From positions 97,417,263-97,481,262 of the forward strand of contig JARDYH010000007.1 of the NCBI GenBank assembly GCA_029215795.1: 64,000 nucleotides of DNA, read 5' to 3'. Below, piece after piece: positions 10,881-22,074 of this stretch. The translations under genes and the position numbers were made by a program. The first letter of the stretch is position 1. Each line of letters begins with the position of its first letter. The DNA comes from Anniella stebbinsi. Lineage: Eukaryota > Chordata > Lepidosauria > Squamata > Anniellidae. Below the pieces are notes generated by a model that saw nothing but the letters and a program-made list of their open reading frames with translations, did no database searches and was not told the origin of the DNA.

Positions 10881-11475
10881 GCAGGGGGGAAAGGGCAGAA
10901 AAGGTCCAACTAAAATGATCAAGGGCCTGCACCCAGTCCTTTACGAGGGAAGGTTGCAACAGCTGGGATTGTTCAGCTTGGGGGAAAAGGAGGCTGAGGG
11001 GAGTCATGATAGAGGTGTATAAAATCTACATGGTATGTAGAATGTGGGCTGGGAAACATCCCCCTCTCATAATACTAGAACCCAATGGGGTCATATCCCA
11101 TGAAGCTGGTTGGTGGGAGATTCAGGACAGATCAAAGGAAGGACTTCTTCACACAGCACATAGTCAAATGTGCTACCACAAGATGTAGTGATGACTACCA
11201 ATTTGGATGGATTTAAAAGGGATTTAGACAAATTCATGGAGGAGGAGGAGGAGGAGGCTATCAATGGCTACTAGTCCTGATGGCTAAGTGCAACCTCCAG
11301 TATCAAAGGCTTATGTACATCTGTTGCTGGGGACCATGGGCTGGGCGGGGACAGCTGAGGACCATCGGCAGGGTGGGGGTATCTCATGGCCAGCTGGTCA
11401 GCCACTGTGTGAACAGAATGCTGGACAAATGGACCTTTGGTCTGATCCAGCAGGGCTCTTCTTGTGTGCCTAGAC
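10880..11475 (+). mobile_element. CR1-clade LINE 3' end, second family
   Basis: The forward strand encodes a decayed reverse-transcriptase C-terminus: KMIKGLHPVLYEGRLQQLGL, a GLFSLG block, then in another frame FKRDLDKFMEEEE. A 3' UTR follows, ending in GGTCTGATCCAGCAGGGCTC TTCTTGTGT near 11470. The order YExRLxxLGLFS followed by a DxxWNxLP-like segment matches CR1-type RT tails. Its 3' UTR differs from the CTATGAT-ended copies elsewhere in the window, so it is a different family. Heavily frameshifted. Confidence 0.65.
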
Positions 11476-13040
11476 TAATTACAGTCCTGTTGTTCAGTAA
11501 TAGTAATTTAGCTCAAATAGCTTGCTCTTCATGTATAAAATGTATCAGTTGGTCTTCCAAAATTGGCAAAAAGTATAAAAAACATAATGATTATTTAAAA
11601 AATAAAAGCAAACCAAGATTTTTTTAAAAATACACAATAATATTTTTAGTATTTACAAAATACAATAGAACGGTTGTGTTTTTTCTTACTGCAAATCAGT
11701 TTCAGCCCTAAATATTCATGGGATTTCAGAGGCTTTACTATCTTCTTGCTATTTGGTCTTCTGAGGGCTTTTTGTGACCACAGTTCCTGACACCACAAAA
11801 GTGTCAGAAACGTTCTTTGAAAAATGAAATAACTGAAAGGGGCAGGCTTTCTGATATCACCTGCTTTGGGGCATTGTTAGCTGCCTAAATGTACCAGAGT
11901 CCTCATGAATCTCAGTCCTGAGAGTCCTCAGGCCTTGAGCTCTGACAACATGATGGGATAGTCAAATGCCCCTTCCTTTCCCTTCGAGGCGTATCAACTG
12001 GACACTGTCTGGCTTAGTTGTAGGAGGAGGAGGAGGAGGAGGAGGAGGGAGGCAGTTGTGTTCCAGCCCCTTTGCCTCTCCAAGAGCAGCTCAATGTGCC
12101 TCTGTAAGGAGCAAGAGCATGCAAATAATCCGTACCAGTCAGTGAGGTAACAGGATGGAAGGGAGATTTGAGAGAGGCAAGACAGGATTCTGGCAGGGAG
12201 TGTTGTGCATATTAATGGAGCATCTTAAAATGAATGTCAAGATGATAGTTGGCTTTATTGGAGAGCCCCAGCCTTGAGTGGTGGAGCTTCAAAGATGTGT
12301 GAGGATCAGGAGGACATCAATTTCTTTTTCACGTTTGTTTTAGGGAAAAGAAAACTTAAAACTCGAGTCCCCACCCTTGTCATCATGCATGTGGAAAGGA
12401 AAAATTGCCAATTTAAAATTAAATAAAATCTGGATTCCAGAAACACAGATAGGATTAGGAAGGAGGGAGGGAGAGAGAATATGACCATTTTAGAACTGGT
12501 TGTAGTTGGTATGTTAAGATAACTTCGTGATTTACCAAAAGCAACAAAAAGTGGACCCTGCCAATGGGACCAGACGATGTGTCATCTATATAAGAAACGC
12601 CTTTTGTGCTGTGGAGGAACTTTTGCTTGCCTTCCTTGGGGCAGGAGATTGGGGATGATGAGGTGCTCTGCTGCCCAGTCTGCAAACCATTGAGGTTTTT
12701 CCTAACAGTAACTAGAGAACACAGCAACTTGAAAGGCTCTGCTGTTGCACATTCACTTCATCTAAAAAAGAATGGTTGTGGCACAAGTATGGAAACAACA
12801 CAAAGGAGAAAAACATGGCATTGGTTGTGGTGAGATAGCAAAGAAGAAGCGAGTTCTATACAACTTTCCAGGAAACCACTCGCATTTCTTCCTTTCTTCT
12901 ATTTCTTCCACATATTTGAAATTTTCTGTTCTGTTCCTTTTAATGAATGTACTTATAATGTTATACTGTTGCCACTAACACAAAATAGCTAAGATGGCCA
13001 GTAGTCATCATTTCCTGCATTTCTAAGAAACTTTCAAAGT
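11476..13040. other. No gene recognised; contains (GGA)n at 12018-12052
   Basis: No coding or repeat signature was found apart from a purine-rich GGA/GGAGGA microsatellite (12018-12052). Confidence 0.4.
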
Positions 13041-13048
13041 GCTTAACA

Positions 13049-13562
13049 TAGGCTGACCAGACCCCCCGGGGTTTCCTGGTCCTAAACGGGAAAAATGGGC
13101 CAAACCGGGCTGACTGGGCCCCAGGGGGCAACCTCCGGGAAACAGTCAGCTCGTTCTCCTCCCGCGAGGAGGGGCGGGCGGCCTGCGCTGAGTGGGCGGC
13201 GGCGCGAGGCACTTACCTGCTGGGGCGTCTGCTTCCCTCCGGTGCTCAGAATCTACTGAGAAACAGGCTTTGCGGCCTGTCCCTCAGTAGTGCGGCGGGT
13301 GATGACGTCATCACCCGGCGCGGTACTGAGAGACAGGCCAGGAAGCCTGTTTCACAGTAGATTCCGAGCACCGGAGGGAAGCGGACGCCCCAGCCGGTAA
13401 GGAGCATGGGGCGGGCGGCGTGGGGCGTGCGTGCGGGCAGCGCGGGGCGGGGGGCGGTGCGGGGGGGGCGGCACAGGGGGGGCGGTGCGGGGGGGGTTGT
13501 TTTGGGTGGGTGGGGTGGCGGGGGGGATCCGGGATTTTGATCCTCAAAATCTGGTCACCCTA
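13049..13562. mobile_element. GC-rich palindromic hAT-type MITE
   Basis: Ends are TAGGCTGACCAGA and CTGGTCACCCTA. Identical 8-bp flanks GCTTAACA lie at 13041-13048 and 13563-13570. An 8-bp duplication is the hallmark of hAT. The centre is a long imperfect palindrome: CTTCCCTCCGGTGCTC (about 13233) pairs with GAGCACCGGAGGGAAG (about 13366), around a TGATGACGTCATCA core near 13300. The right third is G-rich simple sequence. The CRE-like TGACGTCA in the core is notable but may simply be the palindrome centre. Confidence 0.8.
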
Positions 13563-13597
13563 GCTTAACAAAAGAAGAACAGTATTAGTAGTAATAG

Positions 13598-13648
13598 AAG
13601 CAGAAGCAGAAGCAGAAGCAGAAGCAGAAGCAGAAGCAGAAGCCACTG
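13598..13648. repeat. (AGAAGC)n hexanucleotide microsatellite
   Basis: About eight consecutive AGAAGC units. Nothing suggests a coding role. Confidence 0.9.
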
Positions 13649-13716
13649 CTGCCAAATAAGATTTAGGAGAAATGGACATTCATCAAATAAGAAAAAGCAG
13701 CAGAGATTGGGGCAAA

Positions 13717-14034
13717 AAGGCTGACCAGATAAAATCCAGGTCAGGGCTCATGTCACTTTAACAGTGGTAGAGAAAAGGGAATTTCAGCCAGAGTCATTTG
13801 TATGCAATTCGTTCCTGGTGAAATTCCCTCTTCATCACAACTGTTAAAGTGGCAGGGGTCCAGCCTTCTTTTGTATATGGTCACTCTAGTATAGTGCCTG
13901 AACCTTTAACTGTTGTGATGAAGAGGGAATTTCACCAGGAACTAATTGCATACAAATGTCACTGGCTGAAATTCCCTTTTCTCTACAACTGTTAGTGACA
14001 TGAGCCCTGACCTGGATTTTATCTGGTCACCCTA
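13717..14034. mobile_element. Palindromic foldback MITE (GGCTGACCAGATAAAATCC family), copy A
   Basis: The left arm starts AAGGCTGACCAGATAAAATC and the right arm ends ATTTTATCTGGTCACCCTA. The arms stay complementary almost to the centre near 13880, so the whole 318 bp can fold back. It matches copies at 57394-57713 and 60066-60385. A clear 8-bp duplication is not visible here, unlike in those copies, probably because the left edge has mutated. Noncoding. Confidence 0.75.
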
Positions 14035-14063
14035 ATAAGGATAGCACTGAAAAGCAAATGAAT

Positions 14064-14436
14064 GGACAAATGAATTTTGACTGTGTGAATATGCGCTTAT
14101 GCACATTAACTACTTGTAAACCGCATTTTGGATATCCGTTAATGCGCTTCGCCGCCTCTCGCCGCCTCTCGTGCAGAGGGATTAAGGTCCCCTCTACAAG
14201 GATTCGCTTTTGCGCCTGGTTAGCTGATTATGCGCATAATCGCAGAAGCGCATTTACACAGTCAAAATGTGCTTTAACGGACGGAGCAAAATAAAACTCA
14301 CGATTTAACGCGCATTCGATAATGCGCATAATTGGAGAGATAACGCGCCTCTACGCCCCATTTGCGCTCCGCTGGTGTGGAGGTAAATTTTTTAATGAGA
14401 CTTCAAAGAGCATTAAACTTCTCTTGAAGAGGCAGC
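14064..14436. mobile_element. CpG-rich MITE copy 2, internally rearranged
   Basis: 14186-14436 has the left terminus GGTCCCCTCTACAAG and the right terminus AGAGGCAGC, but it lacks the central ~120 bp of the family. That missing centre is found, reverse-complemented, immediately to the left at 14064-14183 (GCGCTTATGCACATTAACTA to GTGCAGAGGGATT). The motif ACACAGTCAAAAT is present at both breakpoints in opposite orientation. Confidence 0.7.
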
Positions 14437-14945
14437 AAACCAATAAATAAAAACTGGAAAAGATCAAGTAGAGGGAAGCAAACATTGGAACACAAAATGC
14501 ACTTGAAAAATGAGAAATAATAGTTAGCTACCAAGAAAGGGTCAGAAGACAGAAATGATAGTGCAACCTCAGAAAAAGAAGCAAAAGAAGGCACATATGA
14601 TCATATAGAATGTTCTGGACTCAGGTTCAAGCACTAACTAAGCAGAGGGCATATAATGTCAGCAGGTGAGGCTCTCAAATGTCATGGGGAGTCCTGGGGT
14701 TTGGAAACACCACCCACAGAATCTTAAGCTACTCCAGCATTATGTCTTCCAGAGTCCCTGAAATGGAATCCCATGAAGAGCTAGTATCAGAATCTCCTGG
14801 TTAAAACTCCAACTGGATGAGAGATGTCCAAGGTCCTGTTACTTTAAATTTAACCCTCACAGCTTTGCAGCTGCAACACTTTATCCTTCTTAGCTTGGAA
14901 TAGATTTATAAAGATTAATAAAGAAGAGAGCATAAACCTGTAATG
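14437..14945. other. No gene recognised
   Basis: Low-repeat sequence between MITE copy 2 and the CR1 5' UTR. No feature was recognised. Confidence 0.35.
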
Positions 14946-15260
14946 TGATTTAAGGGGTGTGTCCTGAAAGCTGCTGCTGCAAGCTTCTAAAAGCTGCTGC
15001 TGGGCTTGGAAGGGTGTGGCCTGATTGTCTCAGTGGGCGGGGAGAGTCATTCTGTTTCCTGACTCTGAGCAGAGCAGACAAAGAAGCTGTCCCAGCTGGA
15101 TAGAAGGAATATAACAAAGAGAGCTCCCAGAGAGCGAGCAATCAGAGCGAGTGAACAGGGAGAGCAAACAGGAGTTTGGCAGGGGGAGTTTGGCAGGGGA
15201 GGTCAAGGGAAGGTCCTTAACAAAATTCCAACACAATCGGAAGGCAGAAACAAAACAGAA

Positions 15261-16229
15261 ATGGAGACTATGGACAGAAAGGAGTGTCTAGTGGTCTAGA
15301 CCTGCAAAGTGTGTGCAATGTTTGTGTTCCTGCCTGAGATCAGCACAGCGTACACCTGGAACAAGTACAAGCTGGTTGCACTATTGGAGGAAAAAGTGAA
15401 AGTACTTGAGCAGCGAGTGTCCATCCTCCAAGGAATAAAAGAAGGCAAAGAGTTCTTAGACAGAACGGTGGAACTGCAATAGCAACAAGAAGCACAAGAA
15501 ATAGAAGAGCAACAGCAAGCTGAAGCAGAAGTGGGGAATGTTAAGATGTGGGAAGCCAACGAAGAGGGAACTCCTTGGAAGAGGGTGACAGTTAGGAGCA
15601 GAAGAACTAGAAGACACTCTGCACCAGTGGAACCATTAGAGTTATGCAACCACTTTCAGCAACTGGAGGATGAGACTGGAGGACAGCCTGCAGAGGAAGA
15701 ATTACAGGAGACAAAGAAGAGAAGAGAAGTTTTTGTGGGAGACTCCCTGCTGCGTGGGATTGAAACCCAAGTATGTAGTGAAGACCGATGGACTCACCAG
15801 GTGTGCTGTCTTCCTGGAGCACAGATTAGAGATGTGACTGATGGGTTGACAAAGCTCGTCAAGCCCACTGACACATATCCTTTTCTTCTCATCCATGAGG
15901 GAACAAATGATATTGCCAAGTGGAGCTATGAAGAAATCGCATCAGACTTTGAAGCTCTATGAAGGAATCTCAAGAACTTTTGGGCTCAGATAGTTTTCTC
16001 ATCTATCCTCACAGTTCTTGGAAGAAGAATAGAACGGGAAAGAAAAATACTCTGGGTGAACAACTGGTTACGAAGGTGGTGCCGACGTGAGGGATTTGGA
16101 TTCTGGGACCATGGGCTACGCTACTTGGAAGATGGACTGCTGGCAAGGGACAGGTTGCACCTCACAAGGGCTGGGAAGAATGTGTTCAGCCACAGTAGGA
16201 AGAACTTCATCAGGAGAACTTTAAACTGA
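15261..16229 (+). pseudogene. CR1 ORF1 protein with SGNH esterase domain
   Basis: One frame of 323 codons runs from the ATG at 15261 to the TGA at 16227. It is broken only by three nonsense codons (TAG 15297, TAG 15480, TGA 15960) and no frameshift. Order: an N-terminal Cys-containing segment (ECLVV, TCKVC), a predicted coiled coil (VALLEEKVKVLEQRVSILQ), a basic Arg-rich stretch (about 15585-15612), then the esterase domain. The esterase has VGDSLLRG (catalytic Ser, about 15738), EGTNDIAKW (Gly/Asn block, about 15900) and DRLHLTRAGKN (Asp-x-x-His, about 16149), followed by FIRRTLN. CR1-clade ORF1 proteins are known to carry such esterases. The proposed role is lipid or membrane ester hydrolysis during the element's life cycle, which is unproven. 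ORF2 follows after about 150 bp. Confidence 0.85.
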
Positions 16230-16381
16230 ATCCTAGGGGGGCAGGAGTCATAAAATTTGAGGCAATAATAGATGAAGGCTTATGCACCATAACAGAGAGA
16301 TCAGCTCCAAAAGTGCCCCAAAACAGTGTTCACAACAATGTAGGAAAGAAGCCAGACTGCAAAGCACATGGACTTTGATGT

Positions 16382-19020
16382 CAATATACTACTGCCCAGA
16401 GTGTGGGAAACAAACAGAATGAACTTGAACTCTCAATACATGAAGGCAAATATGACGTGATAGGTATAAGTGAAACTTGGTGGGATGACTCCCATGACTG
16501 GAATATAGCAATTGAAGGATATAACTTGTTTAAAAAGAACAGAAGAAATATAAAGGGAGGCAGAGTCGCACTATATGTTAAAAATACTTATCCCTGCACA
16601 GAAATGCAAGAGGATGAGCCTGGGAGCTCCATTGAGAACATAAAAGGAATAAAAGGAGCATAATAGTCGGAGTCTACTACCAACCACCCAATCACGGAGA
16701 AGATGAGGATGAAACTTTTGTATAGCAAATTGCCAGTGTTTCAAGGAAATTCAATGTAGTAGTAATGGGGGATATCAATTACCCTGATATCTGTTGGGAG
16801 ACAAATTCTGCCAAAATTGCCCCTCCAAGAAATTCCTGACATGTGTGGCTGATAACATTCTCCTACAGAAAGTAGAGCAAGGAACGAGAGGAACAGCTAT
16901 CCTTGACTTGGTACTGACCAATAGGAATGACTTAGTGGATAAAGTGGCAGTTACGGGAACTCTGGGGGAAAGTGACCACGTCATACTTGAGCTCTTGATT
17001 TTAAAGGAAGCAAAAACTGAGTGTAGCCAAACGCGTCCTCTGGATTTCAGGAAAGCTGATTTTAATAAACTCAAAACTATGATAAGTAAGGTCCCATGGC
17101 AAGTGACCCTAATGAGAAAAGGAGTCCAAGGTGGGTGGGACTGTTTAAAAAAGGAAATTTTAAAGGCCCAATTACAAACAATTCCAACAAGGACAACAGA
17201 AGAAACCAATGTGTCTCAACAAAAAGGTTAGAGATGACCTGAAAATAAAAAAGGATACATATAGGAAGTGGAAGGAAGGCCAGGCTACAAAAGAAGAGTA
17301 CAAACAAGTAGCACAGAAGTGCCGGAATGGTATCAAGAAGGCTAAAGGTTAGAAGGAGCTGAGGCTAGCGAGGGATGCTAAAAGCAATAAAAAGGCTTTC
17401 TTCAGATACGTGAATAGTAAAAGACAGAGGAAAGAAATGGTGGTTCAACTGCTTCATGAGGATGGCAAATTGGTAACAGAGGACAAAGAAAAGGCCGAAG
17501 TACTCAATTCCAACTTTGGCTCAGTCTTCTCTTAAAAGCAGGTCCATGACCCCCCCCCCCTCGAAAAAGTGAAGTACAAACTGTCGGGGCAGGATTGCTG
17601 TTTGAGATTGATAAACAAATGGTCAAGGAACACCTAATTTCCTTGAACAAGTTCAAATCTCCAGGGCTCAACAAACTGCATCCTAGAGTAATAAAGAAGC
17701 TGGCAGAACAACTCTCAGAACCACTCTCTATTATCTTTGCGAAATCATGGAAGATGAGGAAGTTCCGTATGACTGGAGGAGGGCTAATGTTATCCCTATC
17801 TTCAAAAAGGACAAAAAGGAGGAACCTGGGAAATACAAACTGGTCAGTCTGACATCCATCCCTGGGAAAATTTTGGAACAGCTCATTAAAAAGTCAATCT
17901 GTAAGCACCTTAAAAACAATGCAGTGATTTCTAGAAGCCAGCATGGATTTGTCAAGAACAAATCCTGTCAGACCAATCTGATCTTATTTTTTGATTGGGT
18001 AACCTCGCTTGTGGACTGTGGGAATGTTGTGGACATAATATATCTTGACTTCAGCAACGCTTTTGACAAAGCTGATTCTGACAAGACATTCTGATTAAAC
18101 TACTAGTGAAAAGTGGGCTAGATGGAACAACTATTAGGTGGATCCACAGTTGGCTACAGAATCGGACTCAAAGAGTGCTTATCAATGGCACCTTTTCACA
18201 CTGGGGGAAAGTAATGAGTGGGGTACTTTAGGGCTCAGTCTTGGGCCCATTCAACATTTTTATTAATGGTTTGGACGAGGGGGTGCAGGGAATACTTATC
18301 TAATTTGCAGATGACACAAAATTGGGTGGGATCGCTAATACCATGGAAGAAAGAAACAAACTTCAAAGTGACCTTGATAGAGTGGAGCGCTGGGCTGAAA
18401 ACAACAGGATGAAATTTAATAGGGATAAATGGCAAGTTCTACACCTAGGAAAAATAAACCAAATGCACTGTTACAAGATGAGGGAATACTACAAGCGAGA
18501 AAGATCTTTGAATTGGTGTAGATCATAAGCTGAATATGAGCCCACAGTGTAATGTGGCTGCAAAAAAAAGAAGCAAATGCTATTTTGGGCTACATTAATA
18601 GAAGTATAGCTTCCAAGTCGTGTGAGGTATTGGTTCCCCTCTATTTAGCACTGGTCAGGCCCTATCTTGAGTATTGTGTCGAGTTCTGGGCACCAAGAAG
18701 GACGCATACAATCTGGAGTGTGTTCAGAGGAGGGCAACGAGGATTATTAGGGGTCTGGAAACAAAGGCCTATGAGGAGAAATTGAAAGAATTGGGCATGT
18801 TTAGCCTGGAGAAGAGAAGATTGAGGGGAGATATGATAGCACTCTTCAAATACTTGAAAGGTTGTCTCACAGAGGAGGACCAGGATATCTTCTTGATCAA
18901 CCTGGCATGCAGGACATGGAATAATGGGCTCATATTACAGGAAGCCAGATTCCTGTTGGACATGAGGAAAACCGTCCTGACTATTAGAGCAACATGACAA
19001 TGGAACCAATTACCTAGGGA
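16382..19020 (+). pseudogene. CR1 ORF2 endonuclease/reverse transcriptase, decayed
   Basis: The apurinic-like endonuclease starts near 16382 (AQSVGNKQNE), with GISETWWDDSHDWN, IEGYNLFKKNRRN and VVMGDINYPDI. Its C-terminal part is VTGTLGESDHVILELLIL at about 16950. The RT spans about 17600-18450, with SPGLNKLHPRVIKKLAEQLS, IFKKDKKEEPGKY, FVKNKSCQTNLILFFDWVT, DIIYLDFSNAFDKA and FADDTKLGGIANTM. The catalytic FADD lies at about 18305. The C-terminal thumb region ([30 protein letters not shown]) extends to about 19020. Numerous stops and frameshifts make it nonfunctional. In active elements ORF2 nicks target DNA and primes reverse transcription from the nick. Confidence 0.88.
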
Positions 19021-19180
19021 GGTCGTGGGCTCTCCTACACTTGAGGCATTGAAAAGGCAGCTGGACAGCCATCTGTCAGGTATGCTTTAAGGTGGATTCC
19101 TGCATTGAGCAGGGGGATGGGCTCAATGGCCTTAGGGGCCCCTTCCAACTCTACTATTCTATGATACTATGAAGTCAGAT

Positions 19181-20270
19181 GACATGGGAGGGGAGGCCAC
19201 ACTGTTACATTAATTAATAAAGTGTGGTCTGTAGATACCCAACATCTGAATCTTGCAAACAACTGGAATTATGCTGACATAACAGATGGAGGTGCAACCC
19301 TCTCTTTGCCCAGCCAGTCTAACTTGAGGGTAACAGGATAGCTGCATTAATAGCTTTTACTTCCTTTGCAATGGACTGGATTGTCACGTAGCAGAATTAT
19401 CTTTGTCTAAACTCCCAGCCCCTGCTTCATGTATCCTTTTAGAGGCATTATACATATCTTTCAGTGCTCTTGAAATCCCCCCAAACTTGATTGTCTTAGA
19501 CATTTGTGCCAGTGAGGTCTTTCCTCCCTATCTTATTCAGAATAAATATCCAATATCAGAGTGTAACCTTGGAAAAAGTATTCACCAGGGAACATATGTT
19601 GAGTCAATAATTCATAGTGTTGCCGGTGCAAGGGGCATTCAGCTAACCTCCATTGTATACAGAATAATACATTAATGACTGCCCATCCACCACTCTGGAG
19701 AGAGATTGTTCCACCTTCCTTCCCCCAAACCCATTAAAAAATCTAGAATTATTCAAAAGGCATTGCTAAGCTCCTGAATAGGGTTCTTTTGAATAGTCCT
19801 GAATACCTTTGTCCTGCCCTGAAAATGGGGGGAGGGCATTTCTCTTGCTTTTGGAGGAACACAGATTTCTAAGGAATGTTCAGGTGTGTGGGGGAGTTGG
19901 CTGACATTACAGTTTTGCAAGGTGGATGAGGGCTAGTGTGCCTATTTTTCCCCCTTACAATTTTTAAAAGGCTTGTTGTCACATCCATTTATTGTAGGTA
20001 ACAAAACTCTTCAGCTAGACAGGAAGAGTCTTTCATTGCCTGCTGCAAGTGGAGGTGACAGGGTTTTTTTTTTTTGGTTTTTTAAAACAAAATGGGGAAA
20101 GGACTCTCAGCTACCTGATTAAATGTAAGGTAGGCCAACCCTCACATACTTCATTTTTTATTCTTTTTGGAAATTTGCACCCCCTGTTTTCATGCTTCCA
20201 AATTGCTTAAATAAAGAAACATTGAATGGTTCATCACAAATCTCTTCTAATGTGATTTGCAAGAGATTTA
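19181..20270. other. No gene recognised
   Basis: AT-rich, apparently low-repeat sequence after the CR1 tail. The short open frames show no family signature. Confidence 0.35.
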
Positions 20271-20275
20271 CAGTT

Positions 20276-20362
20276 CAGTTTAATATGTCTACTCAGAAGT
20301 AGATCACACTGAGTTCAATGGGGCTTTCTTCCAGGCAATTAGTTATAGGATTGCAACCTTAA
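20276..20362. repeat. Short interspersed repeat (TCAGAAGTA...GAGTTCAATGGGGCTT type)
   Basis: The block TACTCAGAAGTAGATCACAC, GAGTTCAATGGGGC and TAGGATTGCAACCTTA resembles a dispersed repeat I associate with reptile genomes. A weaker partial copy is at 42190-42245. The class was not determined. Confidence 0.5.
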
Positions 20363-20769
20363 TGATTTAGAAACCAGAAGAATAACTAAAAAGCCCAACA
20401 GTCATTATCTCAAATAATGAGACTTTTCAATGCAAAATCAATGTTTGTTATAATGAAAATAGATTCAGCAGCTCCTGCAGGGCTAGATGTACCAATCTTT
20501 CTAGCTGTGAAATAAAATGTGGCTCCTTATTTCCACCAACCCATTGAAGATTTTTTATCCAGGAGTAAAAATAAAATGTCAACATTTATTTACTGCTATG
20601 AACTGTTAGTTCCCAGACAGAAGCTGTAGCATGGTACAAACAGCATGGTACAAACAGAAAATAGCTTTGTGTGAGTAGCTCAGAGATGAAACGGGGCAAG
20701 AAGGTGCCTGGTGGTGCCCTTCTGCCCATATCCCTCCTTTGCAGCTTCATGACCTAAAAAAAAGGATGT

Positions 20770-20885
20770 TTTAGGATGTTTTAATGTAGTTTTAATAATA
20801 TGTGTCATGTTTTAATCAGTTTTATGTATTTTATCATGTTGTTGTTCCCCACCTCGATCCAGACGGAGAGGCGGGTAAGAAATAA

Positions 20886-20925
<40 letters not shown>
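20770..20925 (+). mobile_element. L2-like LINE 3' tail with (ATT)n
   Basis: TTTAATCAGTTTTATGTATT, then GTTCCCCACCTCGATCCAGA, CGGAGAGGCGGGTAAGAAAT and an (ATT)n run. It has the same 3' end as 35520-35637 and 40440-40586. Confidence 0.8.
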
Positions 20926-20926
<1 letters not shown>

Positions 20927-21034
20927 GACTCTGCAAAGTTTGTTTTCCATTGGCAATGAATCAATGTGCCAGTCATAGGAAGATGACACATCACGTTGAT
21001 AGGAAATCTGCAACAGTGAAAGTAAGGAGAACCC

Positions 21035-21345
21035 TGCTATACCGTATCAGGTGCCTGTCTGATCCAAAGCAATCAGCCAGATGCCCGCAGGTAGGACAGG
21101 AAGGCCATATAGCTCTCCTTTCCCACTGCTGTGCCCCAGTAACTGGTACTCCGAGGGGCTTCTGTCTCTGAAGGTAGAGGCTCCATGGAACCATCATTAT
21201 TATTATTTCCAGAACGGCAGCCCTTGGGCTTGTCTGCTACATCAGCAAAAGCAAGACAAAGTCTTGTGGCACCTTCAAGACGAGCACTACAGTTCTCTTT
21301 GTCAGATGCATGAATCCTGAGCTGCAGATGGGGCACTGTGGAGAT
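21035..21345. repeat. Two adjoining short interspersed repeat fragments
   Basis: 21035-21200 (GCCAGATGCCCGCAGGTAGG, CAGTAACTGGTACTCCGAGG, CTGAAGGTAGAGGCTCCATG) and 21235-21330 (AAGCAAGACAAAGTCTTGTG, GTCAGATGCATGAATCCTGA) resemble two dispersed repeat families common in reptile genomes. Boundaries and class are uncertain. Confidence 0.45.
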
Positions 21346-21539
21346 TTTTTTTCAAAAAACAACAACAACAACACACAACAACAGTGAGGTCTGCATGAAA
21401 TTAAATGCCTGAAATACAGATAGTGATAATCGAGTTATCAACAATGGCCATTCACAAACTGTTGTTGTGTATAGTGGTATCTAGAATGGCATCTGGAAAT
21501 TTTACCTCTTTGTCATGAGTGGAAGTTGTATGGGAGGGT

Positions 21540-21900
21540 ATTCAAAGTCGATGATTATGACACTTCACTGGATACATCCCTGATTTCATTTGTCAGCTCA
21601 TGATCGCCCTTAGCATGTTGATTAGGGGGACAATAGCACGTTCCCAGTACTAAATCATTTTCTGAGGCCTGGTATTGCCATGTACAATGTTTCTGTGGAG
21701 AGGACTGCCCCCTTTTTAGGTTTTCTGGTCTGCTTGACACTGTGCCCCATTTGATGTACAGAGCAACGCCTCATCCAGTAGACCCTTCCCTGCCCTTCCT
21801 ATAGAGTTTGTGTCTAGAGATGACTGTATCCCACAGGTTCTCTCAATTTCACCAGGTTTCCACTATGCCTCCACTAGCTATATTAAGAGCAAATCTTGGC
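21540..21900 (-). pseudogene. CR1-clade LINE endonuclease fragment
   Basis: The minus strand reads WDTVISRHKLYRKGREG, then GVALYIKWGTVSSRPENLKR, then LVLGTCYCPPNQ and HELTNEI. The order GVALYIK followed by GTCYCPPNQ is the central endonuclease region of CR1-type ORF2. A stop separates the first two blocks. Neither RT nor 3' tail is present. It differs in sequence from the abundant CR1 family at 14946-19180. Confidence 0.6.
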
Positions 21901-22074
21901 TCAGAGTCTTCTAGCATTAGCATAGAAATAATGATATATGGCATCCTTCTCCAGATGTCTCTCTTTTTTTACTTCTCATGTTTTACTGTGTACTTGTGGC
22001 ATATTTCCACACCATTCTCATTTGAGCAATGAGGAATATTATCACTCTCATCCTCTAGGGATGATTCAACTCAA

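Larger units (their letters stand above)
14946..19180 (+). mobile_element. Nearly full-length CR1 LINE
   Basis: The 5' UTR (about 14946-15260) is GC-box containing (GTGGGCGGGG near 15035) and has a tandem GGAGTTTGGCAGGG unit at 15173-15199. ORF1 is 15261-16229 and ORF2 about 16382-19020. The 3' end is the CR1-type terminal CTATTCTATGATACTATGA near 19150-19172. This is the only copy in the window that keeps 5' UTR, both ORFs and tail. The others (6333, 22905, 33405, 57795, 61873) are truncated or internally deleted. It is inactive because both ORFs carry stops. Confidence 0.85.

Noticed and set aside
13717..14034. Tc1/mariner MITE with TA duplication
   Set aside because: Related copies at 13049, 57394 and 60066 have 8-bp duplications, so the TA is part of the terminus and hAT fits better.
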